In this document: piece after piece, positions 25,750-33,836 of the stretch
Layout: each line of letters starts with the position of its first letter
Position numbering within the stretch: position 1 is the first letter of the stretch
Source: Eubacterium multiforme
Lineage (GTDB): Bacteria; Bacillota; Clostridia; Clostridiales; Clostridiaceae
Length of the DNA stretch: 64,000 bases
Direction of reading: 5' to 3'
Assembly: GCF_030813415.1 (NCBI RefSeq)
Contig: NZ_JAUSUF010000004.1
Location: 142,629 to 206,628 of the forward strand
Position numbers and translations under genes: made by a program
The notes under the pieces: generated by a model
Seen by the model: the letters and a program-made list of their open reading frames with translations, nothing else
Told to the model about the DNA's origin: nothing
The model's database searches: none

Positions 25750-26799
25750 ATGGAAAAAATAATTTTACATGTTGATATGGATGCTTTTTTTGCATCTGTA
25801 GAACAAATGGATAATAAAAATTTAAAAGGAAAACCTGTTGTAGTAGGTGGAGTAAGTGAAAGAGGTGTAGTATCAACTTGTTCTTATGAAGCTAGAAAAT
25901 ATGGTATACACTCAGCAATGCCTGTATTTATTGCAAGGCAAAAATGTCCTAATGCCATATTTGTTAAAGTAAGACATTTTCGTTATAGAGAAATATCTAA
26001 TAGGATATTTGAAATATTTAAAGAAGTAACACCTTTAGTAGAACCTTTATCTATTGATGAAGCTTATTTAGATTTATCAGAGGGAAATATAAAGGATGGG
26101 AAAAAGGCAGCCTATTACATAAAGAAAAGGGTTTTTAAAGAGTTTGGTTTAACCTTATCAATTGGGATATCTTATAATAAATTTTTGGCAAAGCTTGCAT
26201 CAGATTGGAATAAGCCAAATGGAATAATGATAATAAATAAAGACATGATTCCAGAAATATTATTTCCTCTATCTATATCAAAAATATATGGACTTGGAGA
26301 TAAATCTGTAAAGAAGTTAAATAATATGGGCTTTTTTACTGTAGAGGATATTTATCCACTATCTAAAGAATTTTTTTATGAATATTTAGGGAAGCAAGGA
26401 CTTGAAGTTTATGAAAGAATAAGAGGAATAGATAAAAGGGAAGTTACTATTTTAAGAGATAGGAAATCTATAGGTAAAGAGAGAACTCTTAAAAGGGATA
26501 CAAGGGATAAGGATGAGCTTTTAGATTATTTAGAGGATTTTTCAAAGAGTATAGCTAGTCTTTTAAAGGATAAAGAAAAAACTGCAAGGACAGTAACATT
26601 AAAATATAAAACAAGTTCCTTTGAAAACCATACTAGAAGTAGAACTTTAAATGATTATATAAGAGAATGGGAAGATATATTTAAAATTGCAAAGGAAATT
26701 TTAATGGAAGAAAACTTTAATGAAGATATAAGACTTATAGGGCTAAGTGTATCTTCTTTTAAAGAAAAAATAAAAGAAGAACAGATATCATTATTTTAG
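25750..26799 (+). CDS. dinB: DNA polymerase IV (Y-family translesion polymerase)
   Basis: Error-prone Y-family polymerase for lesion bypass. The N-terminus IILHVDMDAFFASVEQ gives the first catalytic aspartates, followed by GKPVVVGGVSERGVVSTCSYEARKYG, the second acidic pair in LSIDEAYLDLS, and the helix-hairpin-helix thumb at ISKIYGLGDKSVKKL. The little-finger domain follows. At 349 residues it is full length but lacks an obvious beta-clamp pentapeptide beyond the final QISLF, which is itself a good clamp-binding motif. The only strong ribosome site, GAGGAGG at 25722-25728, is about 20 bases upstream and lies in the end of the DUF4003 gene, so translation may be coupled to termination of that gene at 25739. 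Confidence 0.93.
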   Translation: MEKIILHVDMDAFFASVEQMDNKNLKGKPVVVGGVSERGVVSTCSYEARKYGIHSAMPVFIARQKCPNAIFVKVRHFRYREISNRIFEIFKEVTPLVEPLSIDEAYLDLSEGNIKDGKKAAYYIKKRVFKEFGLTLSIGISYNKFLAKLASDWNKPNGIMIINKDMIPEILFPLSISKIYGLGDKSVKKLNNMGFFTVEDIYPLSKEFFYEYLGKQGLEVYERIRGIDKREVTILRDRKSIGKERTLKRDTRDKDELLDYLEDFSKSIASLLKDKEKTARTVTLKYKTSSFENHTRSRTLNDYIREWEDIFKIAKEILMEENFNEDIRLIGLSVSSFKEKIKEEQISLF

Positions 26800-26826
26800 A
26801 TTGTTTTTTACAAAAAATAATAATGT

Positions 26827-26856
26827 TTGACAATAAATAAGAAATAGTTCTATAAT
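26827..26856 (+). promoter_or_regulatory. Sigma-A promoter of deoC
   Basis: Consensus TTGACA at 26827-26832 and TATAAT at 26851-26856 with an 18-base spacer, 35 bases before the start codon. Confidence 0.75.
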
Positions 26857-26891
26857 CACCTTACAGAGTTTTATGTAAAGGAGTGCAAAAA

Positions 26892-27566
26892 ATGAATAAA
26901 AATGAATTAGCAAGAATGATTGATCACACTATTTTAAAGCCAGAGGCAACAGGTGAAAGCGTTAAAAAATTATGTGAGGAAGCATTACAATATAAATTTG
27001 CATCAGTATGTATAAATCCTACAAGAGTTAAGGAAGCTTATGAAATATTAAAGGGTAGTGAAGTTAAAGTTTGTACTGTTATAGGATTCCCTTTAGGAGC
27101 TACAACTACAAATACAAAGGTGTTTGAAACTAAGGATGCAATAGAAAATGGTGCAACTGAAGTTGATATGGTTATAAATGTTGGAAGACTTAAAGATAAA
27201 GATTATGATTTTGTAAAAGAAGATATAAAGTCAGTTGTAGAAGCTGCAAAAGGAAAAGCATTAACAAAGGTTATTATAGAAACTTGTTTATTAACAGATG
27301 ATGAAAAGGTAATAGCATGTAAATTAGCTAAGGAAGCTGGAGCAGATTTTGTTAAAACTTCAACTGGTTTCTCAACAGGTGGAGCAACAAAGGAAGATAT
27401 AAAACTTATGAGAGAAACTGTTGGTCCAGACCTTGGAGTTAAAGCATCAGGTGGAATTAGATCATTAAAAGATGCTGAAGATATGATAGAAAATGGCGCT
27501 ACAAGAATTGGAGCATCAGCATCAATTGCAATATGCGAAGGTAAAACATCAAATAGCAATTATTAA
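26892..27566 (+). CDS. deoC: Deoxyribose-phosphate aldolase
   Basis: Cleaves 2-deoxyribose 5-phosphate to glyceraldehyde 3-phosphate and acetaldehyde in deoxynucleoside catabolism. Class I aldolase motifs are seen: [12 protein letters not shown] at the N-terminus, [49 protein letters not shown] with a catalytic-site segment, the Schiff-base lysine in [16 protein letters not shown] and the proton-relay lysine in [14 protein letters not shown]. The 224-residue length is normal. ATG 26892 follows AAAGGAGTG at about seven bases. No other deo genes are adjacent. Confidence 0.95.
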   Translation: MNKNELARMIDHTILKPEATGESVKKLCEEALQYKFASVCINPTRVKEAYEILKGSEVKVCTVIGFPLGATTTNTKVFETKDAIENGATEVDMVINVGRLKDKDYDFVKEDIKSVVEAAKGKALTKVIIETCLLTDDEKVIACKLAKEAGADFVKTSTGFSTGGATKEDIKLMRETVGPDLGVKASGGIRSLKDAEDMIENGATRIGASASIAICEGKTSNSNY

Positions 27567-27577
27567 TTTTAAATTTA

Positions 27578-27618
27578 AAAAAATTCCTAAGGATTTAAAT
27601 ATCTTTAGGAATTTTTTT
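27578..27618 (+). terminator. Terminator of deoC
   Basis: AAAATTCCTAA and the complementary TTAGGAATT arm pair around an AT-rich loop, with seven T after the stem. Confidence 0.82.
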
Positions 27619-27710
27619 GTATTTAAAATAAAATTATTTATATTAAATTTAAAAATCCATATCTAAAATAGAATAAATAGAATATTAATATAATATATAA
27701 CCATAAAACT

Positions 27711-27753
27711 AGGAGGAATTAACTAAATTTATTTTAAATAAATTTAGAAAGTG
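27711..27753 (+). promoter_or_regulatory. Ribosome site separated from its start codon by a hairpin (Lon-like gene)
   Basis: The only strong Shine-Dalgarno, AGGAGG at 27711-27716, is 34 bases before GTG 27751. Between them CTAAATTTATTT at 27723-27734 is exactly complementary to AAATAAATTTAG at 27736-27747. If the hairpin folds, 9 bases remain between GGAGG and the GTG. The same layout recurs before spoIIAA and lepA. Confidence 0.55.
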
Positions 27754-30048
27754 CATTATATGAAAAAAGAATTAACTCTAAAAGAAATAATTTATAATGT
27801 GGAGTATAAAGATTGTAAAGAGGAAGTGTCCTTAAAAGATATTCCAGAAATAACAACTCCTTATAAGGAAATAAAAAGAGCTCTTAATATAAAAAGAGCT
27901 GGCTATAACTTATATATAATAGATTCATTTTCAAAGGATAAAATAGAGGGGTTAGTTAACTTCATAAATGATGAGTACAAGTCATTAAGCCCTCCTTTAG
28001 ATATATGTTTTGTTACCCTTAAAGATAATAAAAGTCCTTTTCCTATATTTGTTTCTAATGGAAATGGTAATAAATTAAAAAAGAAAATTAAAGAATTAAA
28101 GGAAGATTACACAGAAACATTTCTAGAATTTTTTAATACATCATCAGAAGAAGAAAAAGATACCATTATAGATAATATACACCTTAAGAGAAATAAATAT
28201 ATAGGAGAGCTTATTGATGCCTCTAAAATTGATGGATTTGATGTTAAAACTACTTCAGGAGGCTTTGCATTTATTCCTTTAAATAATGGAGAAGTAATGA
28301 CTGAAAAAGAATATGATAATTTAAATATGGAAGATAGAGAGGTTATACTTCAAAAGGCAACTAAGCTTAAGCAAAAGGCAGAAGTTATATTAGATAAGCT
28401 TAAGGAGTTAGAAATTAATTCTATTGGAAGATTAAAAAGTATATTTAAAGAATATATTGATAAAAAAATGGAAGATGTAAGGGATGACTTACTTTTAGAA
28501 TTTATAAATGATGATGATGTTTATAACTATTTGCAAAATTTATATGAAAGCTTAGAGGAGGATTTAATTACAAGTTATAGCATTGATTTAGAAGATGAGG
28601 AAGGGAAAATAGAAGAAATTTTAGAAAAATATAATGTAGAAGTATTAATTGATAATTCTAATAATAAACATCCAAAGGTTATTTATGAGGATGATCCAAA
28701 TCCAACAAAGCTTTTAGGAAATATTGAATATGAAAGTCAAAATGGAAATTATATTACTGACCTTTCTTATATAACTCCAGGATCACTTTTAAAAGCTAAT
28801 GAAGGTTGTTTAATTATAAGATTAAGTAGGTTAATACAAAATAGTAATAGTTACTATTATTTAAAGAAGGCATTAATATCAGGAGAATTAACCTTTGAGG
28901 GAAATAGAAACTATTTAGAGTTATTATCAATAAATGGATTAAAACCTAAGGCTATACCTATAAATGTTAAAGTTATAATAGTTGGAGATTATGAAAGCTA
29001 TAGTATTCTTTATAATAATGATGAAGAATTTAAAAAATTATTTCCTTTAAAATGTGAATTTAAAGATGAAATTAGAAATCCCACAAATATAGCAAATGAA
29101 TTAAAAAAATTTATTATAGATAGAGTTAAGAAAAATAACTTATTAAGTCTAGAGGAAGAAGGAGTAAAATCAATAATAAGGTTTTTAGTTAGAGAAACTT
29201 CAAATAGAGGAAGAATTAGTATTGATGAGGGTAAAATAGACCATATATTAGTTAGAGCAGATAATATTGCAAAGGAAAACAAGGAAGATATAATAACTAA
29301 AAAATGTATTGAAAATATAATATATGAAAAAGATAGCATATTAGATGATTATATGAGTATGTATAAGGAAAATAAAATATTTATAAAGACTAAAGGAAAA
29401 AATGTTGGAAATGTAAATGGTCTTGCAGTTTTAGATACTGGTATATATAGATTTGGTAAACCTCTTAGAATAACTTGTTTAGCTTTAAAAGGGGAAGGAA
29501 ATGTTGTAGATATTCACAAGGAATCAAAGTTAAGTGGAAAAATTCATGAAAAGTCTATTAAAACTTTAACTGGATTATTATATAGAAATATATCACCTTA
29601 TGAAAAACTTCCAATAAATCTTCATTTAAGTTTTGAACAAAGTTATGGAATGATTGAAGGAGATAGCGCCTCAGTTGCAGAAATGATTGCCATGTTATCT
29701 GCAATAAGCAAAAAAGGTGTTAACCAAAATATTGCAGTGACAGGATCCTTAAATCAATTTGGAGAGGTTCAACCAATTGGAGGAGTAAATGAAAAAATTG
29801 AAGGCTTTTTTGCTGTCTGCAAGGAACTTGGAGATGTTAAAGATAGAGGAGTATTAATACCATCTTCTAATAAGGATGAACTAATACTAACTCCAGAGGT
29901 TGAAGAAGCAATATTAAATGGGGAGTTTCACATATATGAAATGGAAACTTTAGAGGATGCTATTGAAACTTTAATTTTAGAGGATAATGAAACTTTAGAG
30001 AATTTTTATAATTTAATAGATGAAGAATTAAAAAAATATAATAAATAA
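27751..30048 (+). CDS. Lon-family serine protease with degenerate AAA module (LonB/LonC-like)
   Basis: The C-terminal third is a Lon protease domain with a Ser-Lys dyad: Ser639 in MIEGDSASVAEMIAM and Lys682 in IGGVNEKIEGFF. Upstream is an AAA_32-type region (ITPGSLLKANEGCLIIRL, INVKVIIVGDYESYSILYNNDEEFKKLF). The Walker A position after IKRAGYNLYII reads DSFSKDK rather than the GPPGTGKT expected, and the Walker B stretch CLIIRLSRL lacks the acidic residues, so ATP hydrolysis is doubtful. A long helical insertion with a coiled-coil lies at about residues 110-280. ATP-independent LonC enzymes are a precedent. The start is GTG 27751 (or ATG 27760); the ribosome site is unusually distant behind a hairpin. 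Confidence 0.82.
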   Translation: MHYMKKELTLKEIIYNVEYKDCKEEVSLKDIPEITTPYKEIKRALNIKRAGYNLYIIDSFSKDKIEGLVNFINDEYKSLSPPLDICFVTLKDNKSPFPIFVSNGNGNKLKKKIKELKEDYTETFLEFFNTSSEEEKDTIIDNIHLKRNKYIGELIDASKIDGFDVKTTSGGFAFIPLNNGEVMTEKEYDNLNMEDREVILQKATKLKQKAEVILDKLKELEINSIGRLKSIFKEYIDKKMEDVRDDLLLEFINDDDVYNYLQNLYESLEEDLITSYSIDLEDEEGKIEEILEKYNVEVLIDNSNNKHPKVIYEDDPNPTKLLGNIEYESQNGNYITDLSYITPGSLLKANEGCLIIRLSRLIQNSNSYYYLKKALISGELTFEGNRNYLELLSINGLKPKAIPINVKVIIVGDYESYSILYNNDEEFKKLFPLKCEFKDEIRNPTNIANELKKFIIDRVKKNNLLSLEEEGVKSIIRFLVRETSNRGRISIDEGKIDHILVRADNIAKENKEDIITKKCIENIIYEKDSILDDYMSMYKENKIFIKTKGKNVGNVNGLAVLDTGIYRFGKPLRITCLALKGEGNVVDIHKESKLSGKIHEKSIKTLTGLLYRNISPYEKLPINLHLSFEQSYGMIEGDSASVAEMIAMLSAISKKGVNQNIAVTGSLNQFGEVQPIGGVNEKIEGFFAVCKELGDVKDRGVLIPSSNKDELILTPEVEEAILNGEFHIYEMETLEDAIETLILEDNETLENFYNLIDEELKKYNK

Positions 30049-30054
30049 GTGTAT

Positions 30055-30102
30055 AAGCTATTACATATAAAATAAAATTATATGTGATAGCTTAAATTTT
30101 TA
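30055..30102 (+). terminator. Terminator of the Lon-like protease gene
   Basis: A 16-bp stem with one G-U pair joins AAGCTATTACATATAA at 30055-30070 to TTATATGTGATAGCTT at 30078-30093, followed by a T-rich tail. Confidence 0.85.
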
Positions 30103-30138
30103 TTTTAACAAAAAAATCCATAAAATATGAAGAATGAA

Positions 30139-30168
30139 TTGACTTGTATTACAAATATATGTTAAAAT
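30139..30168 (+). promoter_or_regulatory. Putative promoter of the sigma-F operon
   Basis: TTGACT at 30139-30144 and TAAAAT at 30163-30168 are 18 bases apart, a sigma-A-like arrangement. In other endospore formers this operon is driven by sigma-H; I could not identify a convincing sigma-H site. Confidence 0.35.
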
Positions 30169-30197
30169 ATGGAAGAAATAAAGGGAAAATATATATT

Positions 30198-30241
30198 GGG
30201 AGGTGAATTACTCTAAAGTACTCTTTAGGGTAGCTTATATG
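30198..30241 (+). promoter_or_regulatory. Ribosome site separated from its start codon by a hairpin (spoIIAA)
   Basis: GGGAGGTGA at 30198-30206 is the only strong ribosome site, but the homology-supported ATG is at 30239. Between them ACTCTAAAG (30210-30218) pairs with CTTTAGGGT (30223-30231), nine pairs including one G-U, with a TACT loop. Folding leaves about 10 unpaired bases between the site and the ATG. Confidence 0.6.
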
Positions 30242-30574
30242 TATCTTAAATTTAAAAAAAATGATAAAAGCTTAATTATTCATCTAATAGGGGAATTAGA
30301 TCATCATAGTGCAGAAGAAGTTAGAGTTAAAATTGATGATAGAATAGAAAGGGATAACATAAGAAAAGTTATATTAGATTTTAGTGGAGTAACTTTTATG
30401 GATAGTTCTGGAATTGGAGTTGTAGTTGGAAGGTATAAAAAGGTTTTGTCCCTTGGCGGAAATATATGTGTGGCAAATGTTAATAATAGTGTAAATAGAG
30501 TTTTTGAATTATCAGGATTATTTAAAATTATAAAAAAATTTAATACTGTAGATGAGGCAGTAAGGTACGTTTAA
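30239..30574 (+). CDS. spoIIAA: Anti-anti-sigma factor SpoIIAA
   Basis: STAS-domain protein that, when unphosphorylated, releases sigma-F from SpoIIAB in the forespore. The protein from ATG 30239 has 111 residues, with LIIHLIGELDHHSAEEVRVKID and the phosphoserine loop VTFMDSSGIGVVVGRYK (first Ser of the pair is the usual target), ending in LSGLFKIIKKFNTVDEA. The longer frame from GTG 30203 would put the start codon inside the ribosome site and add 12 residues not seen in the family. It heads the three-gene operon with spoIIAB and sigF. Confidence 0.93.
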   Translation: MYLKFKKNDKSLIIHLIGELDHHSAEEVRVKIDDRIERDNIRKVILDFSGVTFMDSSGIGVVVGRYKKVLSLGGNICVANVNNSVNRVFELSGLFKIIKKFNTVDEAVRYV

Positions 30575-30589
30575 TGGAGGGGTTTTGTC

Positions 30590-31024
30590 ATGTATGATAA
30601 TAAAATAAGTATTGAATTCTTAAGCAAATCTCAAAATGAGGCCTTTGCAAGAGTTGCAATTGCAGCCTTTGTTTCCCAATTAGATCCAACGATTGAAGAG
30701 TTAACAGATGTAAAGACTGCAGTTTCAGAGGGAGTAACAAATTCTATTATTCATGGTTATGAAAATAGAGAAGATGGAAGAGTTAAAATAGATGCGTTAA
30801 TAGAAAAAAATGAAGTAGAGATAATAATATCAGACTTTGGAAGAGGAATAGATGATATAGAAAAGGCAAAAGAACCATTATATACATCAAGACCAGACCT
30901 TGAAAGGTCAGGTATGGGTTTTACTGTTATGGAAAGCTTTATGGATTCTTTAGAAGTTTATAGTGAAAAGGGAAAAGGGACAAAGGTGGTTATGAAGAAA
31001 AAATTTAATACTGAAGTATGTTAG
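30590..31024 (+). CDS. spoIIAB: Anti-sigma-F factor and kinase SpoIIAB
   Basis: GHKL-type serine kinase that holds sigma-F inactive and phosphorylates SpoIIAA. In 144 residues it shows the N box [19 protein letters not shown], the G1 box [17 protein letters not shown] and G2 region [29 protein letters not shown]. It starts 15 bases after spoIIAA behind TGGAGGGG and ends nine bases before sigF. Gene order is the canonical spoIIA operon. Confidence 0.95.
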   Translation: MYDNKISIEFLSKSQNEAFARVAIAAFVSQLDPTIEELTDVKTAVSEGVTNSIIHGYENREDGRVKIDALIEKNEVEIIISDFGRGIDDIEKAKEPLYTSRPDLERSGMGFTVMESFMDSLEVYSEKGKGTKVVMKKKFNTEVC

Positions 31025-31033
31025 GGGAATAGT

Positions 31034-31789
31034 ATGAATATTGAGAATTATAAAAGAGAGGAATTTAATTATGATAATAATTCAGAGCTTTTACCTTTAG
31101 CTAAAAATGGTGATGAAAAAGCTTTAAATAGACTAATAGAAATGAATCTTCCTTTAGTATCTTCAATTAGTAAAAAGTTTTTAAATAGGGGTTATGATTA
31201 CGAAGATATTTACCAGATAGGATCAATTGGTCTTGTTAAGGCTATTAAAAATTTTGATGATTCATTTAATGTTAAATTTTCAACCTATGCAGTACCTATG
31301 ATAATTGGAGAAATAAAAAGATTTTTAAGAGATGACGGAATGATAAAGGTAAGTCGTAATGTAAAAAGCTTAGCTAAAAAAATTCATTATTGCAAAGAAG
31401 AACTTACAAAAAAACTTAATAGAGAGCCTACAATTGATGAATTGGCAGAGTATTCAAATATAGATAAAGAAGAAATAATTATTGCAATAGAGGCATCATC
31501 TAGTATGCAATATTTATATGATACTATTCATCAAGATGATGGAGCTCCAGTATTACTTATAGATAAAATTAGTCAAAAGGGCGAAGATGACAGCTTAATG
31601 ATTGATAGAATAGCTTTAAAAGAAGCTATTGGAACATTAGATGTTAAATCAAGGCAGATTATAATGCTTAGATATTTTAAAGATAAAACTCAAGTTCAAG
31701 TTGCAAAAATGCTTGGGATAAGTCAAGTTCAGGTTTCTAGAATAGAAAAGAAAGTTTTAATCAAAATGAAAGAAAAATTAAAGGAATAA
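31034..31789 (+). CDS. sigF: RNA polymerase sigma factor SigF (forespore)
   Basis: First forespore-specific sigma factor. Sigma-70 regions are visible: region 2 with GYDYEDIYQIGSIGLVKAIKNFDDSFNVKFSTYAVPMIIGEIKRFLRDDG, region 3 with LTKKLNREPTIDELAEYSNI, and region 4 with MLRYFKDKTQVQVAKMLGISQVQVSRIEKKVL. Length 251 residues. The ribosome site AGGGGAATAGT is moderate and lies just past the end of spoIIAB, suggesting coupled translation. Confidence 0.95.
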   Translation: MNIENYKREEFNYDNNSELLPLAKNGDEKALNRLIEMNLPLVSSISKKFLNRGYDYEDIYQIGSIGLVKAIKNFDDSFNVKFSTYAVPMIIGEIKRFLRDDGMIKVSRNVKSLAKKIHYCKEELTKKLNREPTIDELAEYSNIDKEEIIIAIEASSSMQYLYDTIHQDDGAPVLLIDKISQKGEDDSLMIDRIALKEAIGTLDVKSRQIIMLRYFKDKTQVQVAKMLGISQVQVSRIEKKVLIKMKEKLKE

Positions 31790-31826
31790 AAATAAGGAAA
31801 GAATTTAATTCTTTCCTTATTTTTAT
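31788..31826 (+). terminator. Terminator of the sigma-F operon
   Basis: AAATAAGGAAAGAATT pairs with AATTCTTTCCTTATTT around a very small loop, ending in T-rich sequence. The stem begins at the stop codon of sigF. Confidence 0.85.
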
Positions 31827-31905
31827 TTAATTTACTATATTTTCTAGTGTTATATTTTAAATTTTAGAAATACTAAGTATATGAACATAGAAAGGGGTAA
31901 TTGTT

Positions 31906-32376
31906 TTGAAAAAGAATAAAACAAAAAAGAAAGAAGAATTTGTAAAGCAAAGATTTCAAACTCTTACTGAAGAAAGTGAACCAAAACCTCAGCTTACTAG
32001 AAATTGTATAAGGGCATTTGTAGTAGGTGGGCTTATTTGTGTTTTAGGACAAATAATAACGAATATTTTTATGAAATTTGGATTTACAAAGGATGAAGTT
32101 TCAAGTATAACTGCTGTAATAATGGTTCTTATAGGAGCCCTTCTTACAGGTATAGGAATATATGATAAAATTGCTAATTACGGAGGAGCTGGAACTGTTG
32201 TACCAATAACAGGCTTTGCAAATGCTGTTGTTGCACCTGCTATAGAATTTAAAAAAGAAGGATTTGTTTTTGGAGTTGCTGCAAAAATGTTTACAATAGC
32301 AGGACCGGTTTTAGTATATGGAATTGGTAGTTCTGTTATTATAGGAATAATTTATTATATAAAAGATCTTTTTTAA
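31906..32376 (+). CDS. spoVAC: Stage V sporulation protein SpoVAC
   Basis: Forespore inner-membrane protein of the SpoVA channel that moves calcium dipicolinate. In 156 residues it has a basic, charged N-terminus of about 40 residues and then four hydrophobic segments, with the family pattern RAFVVGGLICVLGQIITNIF and IGALLTGIGIYDKIANYGGAGTVVPITGFANAVVAPAIEFKKEG. The start is TTG 31906 after AAAGGGG. It leads the spoVAC-AD-AE operon; spoVAA and spoVAB are not beside it, as in other clostridia. Confidence 0.93.
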   Translation: MKKNKTKKKEEFVKQRFQTLTEESEPKPQLTRNCIRAFVVGGLICVLGQIITNIFMKFGFTKDEVSSITAVIMVLIGALLTGIGIYDKIANYGGAGTVVPITGFANAVVAPAIEFKKEGFVFGVAAKMFTIAGPVLVYGIGSSVIIGIIYYIKDLF

Positions 32377-32395
32377 ATGAATGGGAGGTGTAATA

Positions 32396-33412
32396 ATGAG
32401 TGAAATTAAAAAGGTTGGAGGACAAACAATTAAATTAAAAAATCCACCAACAATTATATCTACATTTTCTTTAGTTGGTCCAAAGGAAGGGGAAGGACCA
32501 TTAAAAGAATATTTTGATGATGTATTAAGTGATGAAAGCTGTGGAAAGGAAAGCTATGAAAAAGCAGAAACAGAAATGATGTATACGGCAATTAGTGAAG
32601 CTATAAAAAGAGCTAACTTAAAGGAAACAGATATAGATTATATGTTTGCAGGAGATTTGTTAAATCAAATAATATCATCTGGTTTTGCAGCAAGAAAACT
32701 TAATATACCTTTCTTTGGACTTTATGGAGCATGTTCTACAATGTCAGAATCTTTAGGTCTTGCAGCATTAATTTTAGATGGAGGCTTTGCAAACAATGTT
32801 GTAGCTTCTACATCATCACATTTTTGTGCAGCAGAGAGACAGTTTAGATTTCCATTAGAATATGGATCTCAAAGGTGTAAAACTGCTCAATGGACAGTTA
32901 CAGGAGCTGGAGCTATGATTCTTGGAAAGAAAGGAAATTTCCCTAAAGTTACATATGTTACAACAGGAGTTGTAAAGGATTATGGAATTAAAGATGCAAA
33001 TAACATGGGAGCTGCAATGGCACCAGCTGCTGTAGATACTATATATAAGCATTTTAAAGATACAGGAAAGACACCAAAGGATTACGATATAATAACTACT
33101 GGAGATTTAGGTAAGGTAGGTAAAAAGATATTAGATGATTTAATATTAGAATATGGTTATGACATAAGGGAAAATCATGTAGATTGTGGAGAAATGATAT
33201 TTAATAATGAACTTCAAGGAACAGAAGCTGGAGGAAGTGGATGTGGATGTTCTGCTGTAGTTACATGTGGATACATATATAAAAAGATGATGAGAGGAGA
33301 AATTAAGAGTGCGTTGATTGTTTCTACTGGTGCACTTATGAGTACAACATCATCACTTCAAGGAGAAAGCATTCCAGGTATAGCACATGCAGTAGCTATA
33401 GAAATGAATTAA
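32396..33412 (+). CDS. spoVAD: Stage V sporulation protein SpoVAD
   Basis: Soluble SpoVA component with a thiolase-like fold that binds dipicolinic acid. The 338-residue protein has PPTIISTFSLVGPKEGEGPLKEYFD at the start, FGLYGACSTMSESLGLAALILDGGFANNVVASTSSHFCAAERQFRFPLEYGSQR in the core, and GGSGCGCSAVVTCGYIYKKM near the end. ATG 32396 lies six bases after GGGAGGTG; the upstream in-frame codon at 32381 is before the ribosome site. It sits 19 bases after spoVAC and 20 before spoVAE. Confidence 0.95.
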   Translation: MSEIKKVGGQTIKLKNPPTIISTFSLVGPKEGEGPLKEYFDDVLSDESCGKESYEKAETEMMYTAISEAIKRANLKETDIDYMFAGDLLNQIISSGFAARKLNIPFFGLYGACSTMSESLGLAALILDGGFANNVVASTSSHFCAAERQFRFPLEYGSQRCKTAQWTVTGAGAMILGKKGNFPKVTYVTTGVVKDYGIKDANNMGAAMAPAAVDTIYKHFKDTGKTPKDYDIITTGDLGKVGKKILDDLILEYGYDIRENHVDCGEMIFNNELQGTEAGGSGCGCSAVVTCGYIYKKMMRGEIKSALIVSTGALMSTTSSLQGESIPGIAHAVAIEMN

Positions 33413-33432
33413 TAAAGAAAGGAGGATATTTT

Positions 33433-33786
33433 ATGGAGTATGTAAAAGCATTTATAGTTGGAGGATTAATATGTGTTATAGCTCAAATACTAATGGATAA
33501 AACTAAACTTACTCCTGCTAGAATATTAGTTCTTTTTGTTACCTTAGGGGCAGTTCTTGGAGCATTTGGGTTATATGATAAACTTATTGATTTTTCAGGG
33601 GCAGGAGCTACAATACCATTACCTAGCTTTGGAAATTCTCTTGCAAAGGCTGCAATAAAAGAAGTTAATCAAATTGGACTTCTCGGAGCATTTACTGGAG
33701 GAATAAAAGGAACGGCAGCTGGAATAACAGCTTCAATATTTTTTGGATATATTATGGCTATTATTTTTAATCCAAAAAGTAAGTAA
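33433..33786 (+). CDS. spoVAE: Stage V sporulation protein SpoVAE
   Basis: Small membrane protein of 117 residues with about four hydrophobic segments. The start VKAFIVGGLICVIAQILMDKTKLTPARILVLFVTLGAVLGAFGLYDKLIDFSGAGATIPLPSFGNSLAKAA is typical of SpoVAE and clearly related to SpoVAC in the same operon. The ribosome site AAAGGAGGATATT is strong. No terminator follows; comEC starts 50 bases later. Confidence 0.93.
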   Translation: MEYVKAFIVGGLICVIAQILMDKTKLTPARILVLFVTLGAVLGAFGLYDKLIDFSGAGATIPLPSFGNSLAKAAIKEVNQIGLLGAFTGGIKGTAAGITASIFFGYIMAIIFNPKSK

Positions 33787-33836
33787 AGGAATAAAAAATA
33801 TAAACTTGTCAATAATTATCTATGAGGTGGCAACTT

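Noticed and set aside
25722..25752. dinB as a fourth SD-hairpin-start gene
   Set aside because: The ribosome site is about 20 bases from ATG 25750, but the only possible stem (TTAAA/TTTAA) is five A-T pairs and would include the A of the start codon. Coupling to the upstream stop codon explains it better.
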